This document shows, piece by piece, positions 35,332 through 44,716 of a DNA stretch of 51,864 nucleotides. This stretch comes from Bacteroidota bacterium (GTDB taxonomy: Bacteria; Bacteroidota; Bacteroidia; Bacteroidales; Dysgonomonadaceae): contig JAMNYO010000043.1 in NCBI GenBank assembly GCA_023622765.1, positions 1-51,864 of the forward strand. Reading direction: 5' to 3'. How positions within the stretch are numbered: the first letter of the stretch is position 1; each line of letters begins with the position of its first letter. The notes beneath the pieces were generated by a model that did no database searches, was not told the DNA's origin, and saw only the letters and a program-made list of their open reading frames with translations. The position numbers were made by a program, and so were the translations under genes.

Positions 35332-37553
35332 ATCTCAACGGTTAACGAGAGTTTATAATTCTGTTTCGGCATCGGGTAGTTGAGCACCACCTCGTAATCC
35401 TGACCCAGCAGGTTGTTGACCTCTACTGCCGCCCGAAGACCTACATCGCGTATTCTGAACCTTTTCGAAACCGTCACATCGTTGGTGTACCACGGCTGCT
35501 CGTAATCTTCAGGGATATTGGCGGAGCTGTGATACCGTTCACCCACGTAGATAAAGCTGTAGTTCAGCTGCCACGATTGGTAGGTGAATGTGGCTATGAC
35601 GGAGCCGCTATGCCAAGGGATGTAGGCAATCTGTCCGCCATAGGTCAACTCTTGCAAAAACGGGTTCTCGCGCTCGGTGAAATCTTGCGCTTTCTGATAG
35701 GTATAGGACAACCGCAGGTTGAGGAACAGCTCTTTGAACGGTTCAAAAAGGGCCGAAGTGGCCACATCCACTCCCCTGATTTCTACATATCCCAGGTTCA
35801 TCATCATCCATCGGTATTGTCCGCTGCCTTTGGGCACGGCTACAATCTTGTCCGTTACCTGATTAAAGTAGGCATCTGCCTGTACTTGCCACTGCTGTAC
35901 CAGTTTGCCTTTCTGCTCATTATCATATTGAAACCCTGCGTTGTATTGATGGGTTCGCTCCGGCCTCAACTGCGTGTTGCCTATATCGGTATAGTAGAGG
36001 TCGTTGAAGGTGGGCATCCTGAAAATGTTTTTATAAAAAGCCCTGATGTTGAAATTTTGTCGGTCGGACGGTTGGTAGGAGATAAAAAAGGCGGGTGTGA
36101 ACTCATTTTTTTCAGGAGCCGCTTTTACCATCTCATCCCTCTCGGTATTGCCGGAGTCTGTCCTTTCACGTACATGAGTGTAGAGAACGCTCCCTTGCAT
36201 TTTTACTTTTCCCAGATCGGCAGCGCTGGCCACGGCTATCAACGTGGTGAGGCGTTTTGGGAAAACGAACCCCGCTAAGTCGGATGTCAGGGTATTGTAC
36301 TGCATGTCAGCCGAAAGCACGGCGTCCCACCAGTTCATCAAGCTGTACCGGTTGGCGATGGAAAGGTACCCCTCTTGCTGCTTAAAGGTGTTGTCAATAA
36401 GCATAAGCGTGGTGTCGGGATTCAGGTACCGCATGTTGTCATACGCGTATTTGCCGTTGATCAGGATATCGTACCTGGGCGTAACGTTTTTGCGGTACAC
36501 TCCCTGCGCGAAAAAGCTCCTGTCCCACTGCCGCTGTGGATTCATCCACCGGTTATTCACCACGGCACCGGGTATGCCCCGTTCGGAGTCGTAGAAATAG
36601 GTTTTCACCCTCCAGTAGCCTTCGTTGATGGTACCAAACAGCCCCCCCTCCAACCGGACAGAGCGGATATCGCCGTTCTCCCTCACGGCGGTTGTATCGT
36701 ACATCACTTCATGAGAGGTGGGGTGAACCCGCTTGTAGCGGTACTTATACTTTCCACTGGAGTGGATGAACTCGCCGTTGACGGATGCGCTGAGGTGGTC
36801 GTTGATCTTGTATTCATACAGCACGGAGGGATTGATCAGGTCGAATGAACCACCTTTCGCGCTGGCACGGAGGTTCTGCTTTTTGCCCTCTGCAAAGCGG
36901 GGTGTGCGTGAGCGTAGGTATACCGTGGCCGATGAGCCAAAATCCTTACCCGATTGAAAGATATTGCTCTTCTGCCCGTTGTAGAGTGAAACTTCTTCGA
37001 TGTTTTCCAGCGAGAACTTGCCCAGGTCTATCTGCCCGTTTTGCGCGTTACCCAGTTGGATGCCATCGTAAAACACGCCCACGTGGTGCGTGCCCATGCT
37101 CCGCACGTTCACCGTTTTGAGTCCGCCCACGCCACCATAATCCTTGAGTTGCACCCCCGAGAAGTAGCGGATAGCATCGGCCACGGAAAAGGAGCTCAGG
37201 CTTTTAAGTTGCTCGCCAGAGAGCTTTTGCACGGGGATAACCTCTTTCATCAGGGGGCTCCCGTACACCACGAAGTCATCGAGATGCATGGTTTTTACCT
37301 TGGTCGTGTCGGTCGGTTGCTTGGGTGTACCCGGTTGACTGGGTGTTTCCGGTCGCGTGGGAGTTTCATTTTGTACGTGGTTTTCTACTTGTGAAAGGAT
37401 TATTTTCCCCTCAACCGTTTTCTCTTCGGTGACAAACCTTTCCTCCCTGGGAGAGCGACTTGATTCGCCGGTTATTTTTTGGGCAGAAAGCAATCCCGTT
37501 GCAACCTGAATGAGGGTTACAGCAAGAAGAGCTCTCCTTTTTAAAACGTCCAT
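35328..37553 (-). CDS. btuB: BtuB-type TonB-dependent cobalamin receptor
   Basis: A 741-residue outer-membrane receptor. Signal peptide residues 1-24 (VTLIQVATGLLSAQ) are followed by a charged, Pro/Thr-rich linker (TPTRPETPSQPGTPKQP), the TonB box LDDFVVYG, and the plug with LSSFSVADAIRYFSGVQLKDYGGVGG and VNVRSMGTHHVGVFYDG. The barrel runs to the end with NLLGQDYEVVLNYPMPKQNY. B12 specificity follows from the riboswitch upstream and the BtuG and CobO genes behind it. No carboxypeptidase-like N-terminal domain, unlike SusC proteins. Confidence 0.93.
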   Translation of the reverse strand: MDVLKRRALLAVTLIQVATGLLSAQKITGESSRSPREERFVTEEKTVEGKIILSQVENHVQNETPTRPETPSQPGTPKQPTDTTKVKTMHLDDFVVYGSPLMKEVIPVQKLSGEQLKSLSSFSVADAIRYFSGVQLKDYGGVGGLKTVNVRSMGTHHVGVFYDGIQLGNAQNGQIDLGKFSLENIEEVSLYNGQKSNIFQSGKDFGSSATVYLRSRTPRFAEGKKQNLRASAKGGSFDLINPSVLYEYKINDHLSASVNGEFIHSSGKYKYRYKRVHPTSHEVMYDTTAVRENGDIRSVRLEGGLFGTINEGYWRVKTYFYDSERGIPGAVVNNRWMNPQRQWDRSFFAQGVYRKNVTPRYDILINGKYAYDNMRYLNPDTTLMLIDNTFKQQEGYLSIANRYSLMNWWDAVLSADMQYNTLTSDLAGFVFPKRLTTLIAVASAADLGKVKMQGSVLYTHVRERTDSGNTERDEMVKAAPEKNEFTPAFFISYQPSDRQNFNIRAFYKNIFRMPTFNDLYYTDIGNTQLRPERTHQYNAGFQYDNEQKGKLVQQWQVQADAYFNQVTDKIVAVPKGSGQYRWMMMNLGYVEIRGVDVATSALFEPFKELFLNLRLSYTYQKAQDFTERENPFLQELTYGGQIAYIPWHSGSVIATFTYQSWQLNYSFIYVGERYHSSANIPEDYEQPWYTNDVTVSKRFRIRDVGLRAAVEVNNLLGQDYEVVLNYPMPKQNYKLSLTVEI

Positions 37554-37721
37554 TTCACCGAAACATCAGGCTTTCGGGAAAAGTGGGCATTGAGATGAAA
37601 TTGGTATGCGTTAGTCTGCCGAGTCCGGGTATCAATGAAAACAGTAAAAGAAAAACTGACCTTGGCACGCGTTGTTCTTTCAAGCTCTACTCCCCGAAAG
37701 CTATGAAACATTGTATCCATT

Positions 37722-37905
37722 TTGGCAGGTCTTCTGACTTACTCGTTCTTTCGCGTCCTTCCCATTCCGCCTGACGGAACAGTGGTAGTTGAGTAGTGCG
37801 AAAGCGCTTTTATTGAGCTTACAGCAGCGGGTCTGTTCAGGATTTGCACCTGATTCCCTTTTCATCGCTTGCCCCGAGGCATTTGGGGCGAACAACACCA
37901 AAATG
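37722..37905 (-). ncRNA. Cobalamin riboswitch upstream of btuB operon
   Basis: On the minus strand it has the B12 box CCCGCTGCTGTAAGC (37817-37831), an upstream GCAAATCCTGAACAG arm and the closing GTCAGAAGACCTGCCAAA. It shares core segments with the nrdD element but the peripheral stems differ. It sits about 170 bases before btuB and should turn the five-gene uptake operon off when cobalamin is plentiful. Confidence 0.95.
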
Positions 37906-38028
37906 TATCGGCAAATGTACGAACTATTTTAGACAAAAGGAAGGGTCTGAGGGGAAATCTTTGGTAAAGCAGATGATCGTTTGCTCGACGTGACAATATG
38001 CTAAAGAACAGTTCGAAATAACGGATTT

Positions 38029-38055
38029 ATTCCCGTTTTTTTTGTTTATTTGTAA
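38029..38055 (+). repeat. 27-bp repeat, copy 1 (before ptb)
   Basis: Identical to 40187-40213: ATTCCCG, eight T, then GTTTATTTGTAA. Its first part pairs with upstream ACGG to make a small terminator-like hairpin. It ends 27 bases before the ptb ATG. Confidence 0.85.
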
Positions 38056-38082
38056 GCAAAACCGTGTAAAACTGTAGATGCC

Positions 38083-38988
38083 ATGCTTGACAACTTATCA
38101 GGACTGATTGCAAAAGCCAAGGAGGGGGATAAGCGGACGATTGCTGTTGCGGCAGCCGAGGACGAGTTTGTACTTAAAGCGGTGCAGGATGCTGTTGTTG
38201 CCGAAGTAATGATCCCATTGCTTATAGGGGATAAGGGTGAAATAGAGAAGATCGCACGAAGGCTAGACTTCGACCTATCTCGTGTCGATATCTTGGACAA
38301 TAGGGAGGGGGCTGCCGCTTCAGCTCGAATTGCGGTGAGTAAGGTGAAAATCGGGGAGGCGGATGGTATTATGAAAGGGTATATCTCCACGGGCGACCTG
38401 CTACGGGCGGTGCTGGACAAGGATGTCGGGTTGCGCACCGGTCGACTGCTGAGCCACGTTGCTCTTTTTCAATCCCCCTATTACCACAAGTTGCTGTGCG
38501 TGACCGATGCGGCGATGAATATCGCGCCGAGTCTCGATGAGAAGGTGCAGATTATTCAGAACGCGGTACTGGTGTGCCGTAATGTAGGGATTGAAACGCC
38601 CAAGGTGGCGGTCGCCGCCGCGGTGGAGACGGTGAACCAGAAGATGGAGGCGACCCTGCATGCGCCGGCCTTGAAAGCGATGAACCGGGAGGGTATCCTC
38701 ACGGGATGTGTGGTAGATGGTCCCTTCGCGATTGATATCGCGGTGAGTCGGGAGTCCGCGCTGCATAAGGGGATCGATAGCCCGGTGGCCGGTGATTGCG
38801 ACGTGATTCTCGCCCCAGATATAGAGGCGGGAAACATGTTGTACAAGGCGCTCAATTTCTTGGGCGGAGCCGTTTCCGCGGCGGTCATCGTGGGGGCTTT
38901 GGTGCCCGTGGTGCTCACCTCGCGCTCTGACAATGAGAGGAGTAAGTTATACTCTATCGCCCTGGCTGCCTGCATGGGAAAGGGATGA
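38083..38988 (+). CDS. ptb: Phosphate butyryltransferase
   Basis: Converts butyryl-CoA plus phosphate to butyryl phosphate (or related branched acyl-CoAs). A 301-residue member of the Pta/Ptb family. Motifs: IPLLIGDKGEIEKIA, DGIMKGYISTGDLLRAVL, GRLLSHVALFQSP and VVDGPFAIDIAVS, with a final GALVPVVLTSRSDNERSKL that binds phosphate/CoA. Its length (about 300) favours Ptb over the longer Pta, and butyrate kinase follows. Together they yield ATP from butyryl-CoA in fermentation. Confidence 0.93.
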   Translation: MLDNLSGLIAKAKEGDKRTIAVAAAEDEFVLKAVQDAVVAEVMIPLLIGDKGEIEKIARRLDFDLSRVDILDNREGAAASARIAVSKVKIGEADGIMKGYISTGDLLRAVLDKDVGLRTGRLLSHVALFQSPYYHKLLCVTDAAMNIAPSLDEKVQIIQNAVLVCRNVGIETPKVAVAAAVETVNQKMEATLHAPALKAMNREGILTGCVVDGPFAIDIAVSRESALHKGIDSPVAGDCDVILAPDIEAGNMLYKALNFLGGAVSAAVIVGALVPVVLTSRSDNERSKLYSIALAACMGKG

Positions 38989-39089
38989 TACGCGTAGAAC
39001 AATCGAAAGAGCGGAATGTATATGAAGATTAAACAGTTCATGCATAGGCGAAAAGAAAAATATTTTATAAACAGGAAAAATATATAACC

Positions 39090-40169
39090 ATGGCTACAAC
39101 AACACGAATTTTGGTGGTTAACCCGGGTTCAACATCCACGAAAATAGCGATTTACCAACAGGAGAAGGTGATTTTTTTAAAAACGATCAAGCACCCGGTC
39201 GAGGCGTTGAAACCGTTCAAACGGGTTACGGATCAGTTCGAGTACCGAAGAGATATGATCCTTGAGGAGCTGCGCAATGCAGATGTCTATTTCGAGACAA
39301 TTGATGCGGTGATCGGGCGCGGGGGACTGGTTAAGCCGATCAAGGCTGGCGTTTATCGTGTGAACGAGGCGATGAGGCAAGATTTGATGGAGTGCAAACG
39401 GGGGGAACACGCGAGCAACCTGGGAGGCTTAATCGCCTTTGATGTCGCGAAAATGTTGCCGAACGCGGAGGCTTTCATCGCTGATCCGGTGGTGGTGGAC
39501 GAGCTCGATCGGCTGGCTCGCTACACGGGACACCCGCTGTTCGAAAAGGTTCCCGTTTTCCACGCGTTGAACCAGAAGGCGATCGCCCGCTCGCACGCTA
39601 AGTCGATCATGCGGCGGTATGAAGAGATGAATTTCATCGTGGCACACCTTGGTGGGGGCATCACGGTAGGTGCTCACGAAAAGGGGAAAGTGGTCGATGT
39701 GAACCAGGGGTTGGACGGTGATGGGCCCTTCTCGCCCGAGCGCTCCGGGTCGTTGCCCGCGGGATCGCTGTTGAAAGCCGCGTTCAGCGGTGAGTACACC
39801 TACGACGAGATGGCAGCGATGATCGTGGGTAAAGGGGGATTGCTTGCTTACCTGGGTACCAATGATGTCTACATCGCCGAGCGGGAGGCAATGGATGGCG
39901 ATGAGAAATGCAAGGAGGTGCTGGAGGCGATGGCGTACCAGGTTGCGAAAGAGATCGGGGCTATGTCTGCCGTGCTGCGTGGAGAGGTGGACGCGATATT
40001 GATCACCGGTGGTATTGCCAACAGCAAGTGGTTTTGTAACCTGATTATCGAGCGGGTATACCGCATCGCGCCCGTCCATCTCTACCCCGGTCAAGACGAA
40101 ATGGGGGCGTTAGCGGAAAATGCGCTTCTGGCCATCAACGGGGAGGTAGAGGTAAAAGAGTACATTTAA
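39090..40169 (+). CDS. buk: Butyrate kinase
   Basis: Transfers phosphate from butyryl phosphate to ADP, releasing butyrate and ATP. A 359-residue ASKHA kinase: phosphate-1 motif LVVNPGSTSTKIAIY at the N-terminus, VIGRGGLVKPIKAGVY, VAHLGGGITVGAHEKGKVVDVNQGLDGDGPFSPERSG and ILITGGIANSKW (adenosine motif). Length and motifs distinguish it from acetate kinase (about 400 residues). It follows ptb by about 100 bases and is followed by a terminator. Confidence 0.95.
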   Translation: MATTTRILVVNPGSTSTKIAIYQQEKVIFLKTIKHPVEALKPFKRVTDQFEYRRDMILEELRNADVYFETIDAVIGRGGLVKPIKAGVYRVNEAMRQDLMECKRGEHASNLGGLIAFDVAKMLPNAEAFIADPVVVDELDRLARYTGHPLFEKVPVFHALNQKAIARSHAKSIMRRYEEMNFIVAHLGGGITVGAHEKGKVVDVNQGLDGDGPFSPERSGSLPAGSLLKAAFSGEYTYDEMAAMIVGKGGLLAYLGTNDVYIAEREAMDGDEKCKEVLEAMAYQVAKEIGAMSAVLRGEVDAILITGGIANSKWFCNLIIERVYRIAPVHLYPGQDEMGALAENALLAINGEVEVKEYI

Positions 40170-40175
40170 GCCGAC

Positions 40176-40201
40176 AAAACGGGTTCATTCCCGTTTTTTT
40201 T
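40176..40201 (+). terminator. Rho-independent terminator after buk
   Basis: AAAACGGG and CCCGTTTT form an 8-bp stem with loop TTCATT, followed by a T run, 6 bases past the buk stop. It overlaps repeat copy 2. Confidence 0.85.
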
Positions 40202-40213
40202 GTTTATTTGTAA
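40187..40213 (+). repeat. 27-bp repeat, copy 2 (after buk, before yhhN-like gene)
   Basis: Identical to 38029-38055. It contains the right arm and T run of the buk terminator and ends 22 bases before the next ATG. Confidence 0.85.
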
Positions 40214-40235
40214 ATACAACAAAAGAAAAAGGGAG

Positions 40236-40910
40236 ATGAACAAAAAAGTAGAGAAACATTACGGCTGGATTTACTTGCTGATACCAGTGCAGTTTATTTT
40301 GGCAGTCCTGGCGTTGTTAGGCTACGGATTTGTATTCCAGTCGGGTACGGCAGGCGTTGCAATATTGGTTTTGTTGCTGCTGTCTTTTAAACGGCAGCTA
40401 CCTGTAAAAGAGGCGATCCCCCTAATATTCGCCTTTTTGTGTTCCATTTGCGGCGACTGGTTTTTGTCCCACCGTTACGGGGAAAGCATCCGGTTTATTT
40501 ATGGCGTTGCATGCTTTTTTTGCGCTCATGTCGGATTCCTATGGTATGCCCTGCTCAACGGGAAGGTGAGGTGGAAATTCACGGTCATCCTGCTCGCCGC
40601 CTACCTGCTGTTTTATTTTGTGATGCTTTACCCGAACTTTGCCGATAAGGCAACGATGTTAGCTGTACTGGCTTACCTGCTTATATCGGGCATTTCCATG
40701 GGGGCGGCCGTGGGAATAAGGGCCAATCGAATATCGAGATGGACCTTTGCTATTGGTGTCGGGTTGCTCCTCTTCTCCGACACCATCATCGGGTTGCGGG
40801 AATTCGCGGGCTACACCTCACTGGGTAAACTGATTCTACCCACTTACTACCTGTGCCATATTTTTATAACCTATTCGGTGATAGCCCGTTTTAGACGCAT
40901 GGGTAACTAG
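40236..40910 (+). CDS. Lysoplasmalogenase-like membrane protein (YhhN/TMEM86 family)
   Basis: A 224-residue polytopic membrane protein with about eight hydrophobic segments. Family marks are FLCSICGDWFLS, FIYGVACFFCAHVGFL and LLLFSDTIIGLREF, with conserved Asp residues in the active site. The family hydrolyses the vinyl-ether bond of lysoplasmalogens; plasmalogens occur in strict anaerobes, which fits. The ATG preceded by GGGAG is chosen over an ATG 36 bases upstream. Confidence 0.88.
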   Translation: MNKKVEKHYGWIYLLIPVQFILAVLALLGYGFVFQSGTAGVAILVLLLLSFKRQLPVKEAIPLIFAFLCSICGDWFLSHRYGESIRFIYGVACFFCAHVGFLWYALLNGKVRWKFTVILLAAYLLFYFVMLYPNFADKATMLAVLAYLLISGISMGAAVGIRANRISRWTFAIGVGLLLFSDTIIGLREFAGYTSLGKLILPTYYLCHIFITYSVIARFRRMGN

Positions 40911-41014
40911 GGGCATTGAGACAATTGTAAACATACGATTGATGAAAGAGTGTCTTAAGCACAACGGGAAACGATGAGAATAGGGAGTTTACTATTTAAG
41001 AGATAAACAATTGT

Positions 41015-41803
41015 ATGAAGCGTTATAAAAACATCGTGATGACCCTTACGGGAGCCCTGCTTTTCTCGCTGGGAGTAATGGCGGACGAGGCGATAAACGA
41101 GAACGCGTTACAAGGAAAGAAGGTACTCTACGTGTACGGGGGTTGGGAGGGACATGAGCCTGAACCATGCCGGGATATCTTCGTCCCCTGGCTCGAGTCG
41201 GAGGGTGCGGAGGTTTTCTTGTGCGACGACCTGGCCTGTTACGACGATTCGGTATTGATGGCGGAGGTGGATTTGATCATCCAGCACGTTACGATGGCCA
41301 AGCTTTCCGGGTCGAGGGAGAGGGCGCTGCTGAATGCTGTGAAACGTGGTGTGGGTTTGGCCGGATGGCATGGGGGAATAGGGGATTCGTTTCGAGATAA
41401 CCCCGAGTTTCAATACATGGTGGGTGGGCAATGGGTGGCTCACCCCGGCGGTATTATCCCTTACAGGGTGAATATCACCGATCGGGAGGACCCGGTGACC
41501 CGAGGGTTGGAGGATTTCGATATCCGGTCGGAGCAGTACTACATGCACGTGGACCCGAATGTGAAGGTGCTGGCCACGATGACTTTTTCAGGCGAACATG
41601 ATTTTTGGATCGATGGAGCCGTGATGCCGGTCGTGTGGAAGAAGCAGTACGGAAAAGGAAGGGTGTTCTACTCTTCACTGGGGCATGTCGCGAGCGACTT
41701 TGAGGTGTTCGAACTGTTCGAGATCATGAAGCGGGGGATTAAATGGGCGGCGGAAAGCCTGGATAAAGGCGCGGAAAAGTGGCTTTCTCCAGCCTATGAC
41801 TAA
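41015..41803 (+). CDS. ThuA-like domain protein, exported
   Basis: A 262-residue protein with a signal peptide (MTLTGALLFSLGVMA). The ThuA fold (type 1 glutamine amidotransferase-like) shows KKVLYVYGGWEGHEPEPCRDIF, GVGLAGWHGGIGDSFRDNPEFQ, a GGQWVAHPGG block and the late GKGRVFYSSLGHVASDFE. ThuA proteins occur with sugar oxidation genes and are often tied to keto-sugar or trehalose use, but their reaction is not settled. The next gene follows by 8 bases. Confidence 0.88.
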   Translation: MKRYKNIVMTLTGALLFSLGVMADEAINENALQGKKVLYVYGGWEGHEPEPCRDIFVPWLESEGAEVFLCDDLACYDDSVLMAEVDLIIQHVTMAKLSGSRERALLNAVKRGVGLAGWHGGIGDSFRDNPEFQYMVGGQWVAHPGGIIPYRVNITDREDPVTRGLEDFDIRSEQYYMHVDPNVKVLATMTFSGEHDFWIDGAVMPVVWKKQYGKGRVFYSSLGHVASDFEVFELFEIMKRGIKWAAESLDKGAEKWLSPAYD

Positions 41804-41811
41804 AATATCAG

Positions 41812-43104
41812 ATGTTCATCTATCTTTTTAATCCCGAGAACGACCTCTCCCTCGCCAACTTTTCGGCCAACTACATGCCTCCTGCCTCCGCGGTGAGGAT
41901 GGCACGGGAGATGGCTCTGCTGCCCATCTGGTACGCTGGCAGCGAAAACAGGTTCACCGGTAATGCAGGGGATGACATTGAAAATCTACAAGATATCGTT
42001 GGGGAGGAGCGGGATGTGCCTGGGAACTTAACGGGTGTTACCATAAGCCAACGAGAAATTGGTGAAGGGATAACGGTGATTGCCGAGGGGGAGGAAAACC
42101 TCGCTTTCTTGGACAGGATGAAAGAACTTTTTGAACTTAAGGCTTCCCTTGTCTCGATGTCATCTCTCGCCTCTTACCCGGATGCCGTTTTCGTGCCTTG
42201 GGGTTGGAACCCCTCACTGGTGCGAACACTACAGGTATCTGGTGCTTCTGAGTGTCATCTTCCCTCGATACAGGAGCTGAAGCGATTGCGGGGGTACACG
42301 CACCGGAAGCACGCGGTGGAAACGCTGGTCGATCTTAAGTCGCTCGATGAACGGCTCACCGGTGAGCCTCGTTATGTGACGTCCATTGAGGAGCTGCTAG
42401 ATTACCTGGAATCGGTGCCGGGCGACAAGGTATTGAAGATGCCCCTTTCCGGAAGTGGAAAGGGGCTGATATGGATACTGGGTGGTATCACCGACAAGCA
42501 GGTCGACTGGTGCCGGCGGGTCATCCGGGGACAGGGGGGCGTCGTGGTCGAGCCGATCTGGGATAGGGTGAGGGATTTCGCGATGGAGTTTTGGCTGGAT
42601 GATGGCCTGGCTCGATTTGCAGGCTACTCGCTGTTTCGAACAGCCGCGTCAGGCGGCTACATGGGCAACGAGCTGCTAACCGATGCACGAATAGAGGAGG
42701 TGCTGGGTTCCTACTTGCCCATTTCCCTCTTCCATCAGCTTAGGGAGAGGCTATTGCAGTTGTTGCCAACTCGTTTTCCTCGTTATCGGGGGTACACGGG
42801 CGTGGATATGATGGTATGCACCACCTCAGAGGGGTATAAGGTTCACCCTTGCGTGGAGATCAATACGCGTATGAACATGGGGGTTGTATCGCGCACTTTT
42901 CATGAACGACACGTTCAACCGGGTGCGGAAGGGTTGTTCACGGTGGACTACTTCAAGCGGCCGGGAACCGCATTGTCGTTTTACCGGAAGATGGAACAGG
43001 AACACCCGTTAACGGTGAAAGACAACAAGGTCGCTTCCGGCTACCTGCCATTGACACCCGTAACGGCAGATACTCATTACGTAGCATACGTTGTCATCGC
43101 TTAA
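41812..43104 (+). CDS. Conserved Bacteroidetes protein with ATP-grasp-like features
   Basis: A 430-residue cytoplasmic protein beginning FIYLFNPENDLSLANFSANY. Features suggestive of ATP-grasp ligases are VLKMPLSGSGKGLIWI (glycine-rich, phosphate-binding type), GGVVVEPIWDRVRDFAMEFWL and VEINTRMNMGVVS, where Glu and Asn would be metal ligands. No substrate domain is recognised. It follows the ThuA-like gene closely and ends in a structured intergenic hairpin. The function is not known. Confidence 0.65.
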   Translation: MFIYLFNPENDLSLANFSANYMPPASAVRMAREMALLPIWYAGSENRFTGNAGDDIENLQDIVGEERDVPGNLTGVTISQREIGEGITVIAEGEENLAFLDRMKELFELKASLVSMSSLASYPDAVFVPWGWNPSLVRTLQVSGASECHLPSIQELKRLRGYTHRKHAVETLVDLKSLDERLTGEPRYVTSIEELLDYLESVPGDKVLKMPLSGSGKGLIWILGGITDKQVDWCRRVIRGQGGVVVEPIWDRVRDFAMEFWLDDGLARFAGYSLFRTAASGGYMGNELLTDARIEEVLGSYLPISLFHQLRERLLQLLPTRFPRYRGYTGVDMMVCTTSEGYKVHPCVEINTRMNMGVVSRTFHERHVQPGAEGLFTVDYFKRPGTALSFYRKMEQEHPLTVKDNKVASGYLPLTPVTADTHYVAYVVIA

Positions 43105-43110
43105 AATAAA

Positions 43111-43161
43111 CCACCACCCGGCTATTTTCAAACTCCCAGGGAGTGTAAAACCGGATGGTGG
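43111..43161. terminator. Nested hairpin between two convergent genes
   Basis: CCACCACCCGG (43111) pairs with CCGGATGGTGG (43151) with one mismatch, and an inner ACTC..GAGT stem sits in the loop. A short T run (CCTTTTTAT) follows. It probably ends transcription from both sides. Confidence 0.6.
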
Positions 43162-43256
43162 CAATCCTTTTTATCGAAGTACCGTTTTCGTTATTTGCGA
43201 GTTTTTTCGTGACGCAAAAACGGGTACTAGCAATTCCTTTACCGATAAATCATCGG

Positions 43257-44630
43257 TTACTTGCCCATTTCCTGGGGTAGGTATTTGTAAAATAGCGGAA
43301 TGGTCCGAATGCCGTTGAAGAACTGCTCCAGCGGGAAGTTCTCGTTGGGCGAATGGATGGCGTCTGAGGCAAGGCCGAAGCCCATGAGCACCGACTTGAT
43401 ACCCAGTATCTCCTCGAAGGTGGCGATAATGGGGATGCTCCCGCCGGAACGCACCGGCACCGGATCTTTCCCGTACACCTCTTTGAACGCCCGTTCCGCG
43501 GCCTTGTAAGCCGGGAGGTCAATCGGGCAAACGTACGAGGGTCCCCCGTGCAGGTAGTCGACCTTCACCCTCACCGATTTGGGGGCGATGGAGTTGAAGT
43601 AGTCGACAAATAGCTTGGCGATCTTCTGGTGGTCTTGCCCGGGTACCAGGCGGGTGCTGATCTTGGCATAGGCCTTGGAGGGGAGTACCGTTTTGGCCCC
43701 TTCGCCGGTATACCCGCCCCAGATGCCGCACACGTCGAACGTGGGACGAATTCCGGTGCGCTCGTTGGTGGTGTATCCCTTTTCGCCGAACACCGCCCTT
43801 ATGCCGAGCGATTTTTTGTACTCCCGTTGACAGAAGGGGGCTTTGGCCATCAGGGCACGCTCCTTCTTGGAAACTTCTATGACGTCGTCGTAAAAACCGG
43901 GGATAAGGATGCGCCCATCGTCATCCATCGTTTGGGCAATCATCTTGGAGAGCACGTTGATGGGGTTGGCCACCGCACCACCAAAGATACCGGAGTGGAG
44001 GTCGGCATTGGGCCCCGTCACCTCCACCTGCCAGTAGGCGAGTCCCCTCAGGCCAGTCGTGATGGAGGGTATGTCGGGTGCGATCATGGAGGTGTCAGAC
44101 ACCAGGATCACGTCGGCTTGAAGCATCTTCTTGTGTTTTTTACAGAACTTGGGGAGGCTGGGGGAGCCCACTTCCTCCTCACCCTCTATCAGGAACTTCA
44201 CGTTGCAGGTCAGCTTGCCCGACTGCACGAGGTATTCGAACGCCTTGGCGTGCATGAACGCTTGTCCCTTGTCGTCGTCCGCCCCCCGGGCCCAGATTTT
44301 TCCATCCTTGATGACCGGCTCAAAGGGATCGCTGTTCCACAGCTCTAACGGATCCACCGGCATCACGTCCATATGGCCATACACCAGGACAGTGGGTGCG
44401 TTTTTGTCGATGATCTTCTCACCGTAGGTCACCGGGTTGCCATCGGTTTCCATTACTTCTGCCTTGTCGACCCCGGCGGCCAGCAGGAGCTCCTTCCACT
44501 TTTCAGCGGCACGGTACATATCGTCCTTATGCTCAGGGAGCGACGAGATGGATGGGATGCGGATTAACTCGAAGAGTTCGTCCAGAAAACGCTTCTCATG
44601 CGTTTTCACGTACTTGTTGATGTCATTCAT
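43257..44630 (-). CDS. M20 family dipeptidase
   Basis: A 457-residue zinc peptidase of the M20 family (carnosinase-like dipeptidase). Metal site motifs in order: LVYGHMDVMPVDP, WARGADDDKGQAFMH (bridging Asp), FLIEGEEEVGSPSL (catalytic Glu), ILVSDTSM, and near the C-terminus DAIHSPNENF with the last His ligand. A dimerisation lid domain sits at about residues 210-330. No signal peptide, so it likely acts on imported dipeptides, as pepD does. Confidence 0.93.
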   Translation of the reverse strand: MNDINKYVKTHEKRFLDELFELIRIPSISSLPEHKDDMYRAAEKWKELLLAAGVDKAEVMETDGNPVTYGEKIIDKNAPTVLVYGHMDVMPVDPLELWNSDPFEPVIKDGKIWARGADDDKGQAFMHAKAFEYLVQSGKLTCNVKFLIEGEEEVGSPSLPKFCKKHKKMLQADVILVSDTSMIAPDIPSITTGLRGLAYWQVEVTGPNADLHSGIFGGAVANPINVLSKMIAQTMDDDGRILIPGFYDDVIEVSKKERALMAKAPFCQREYKKSLGIRAVFGEKGYTTNERTGIRPTFDVCGIWGGYTGEGAKTVLPSKAYAKISTRLVPGQDHQKIAKLFVDYFNSIAPKSVRVKVDYLHGGPSYVCPIDLPAYKAAERAFKEVYGKDPVPVRSGGSIPIIATFEEILGIKSVLMGFGLASDAIHSPNENFPLEQFFNGIRTIPLFYKYLPQEMGK

Positions 44631-44716
44631 GTCGTGTTTATTTTAAAATGATTCTATAGTCTTGTTATGTCATCGTTATCCCCTTTCAAGGCGAAGACCT
44701 TAGCGAGAAAGTCGTA

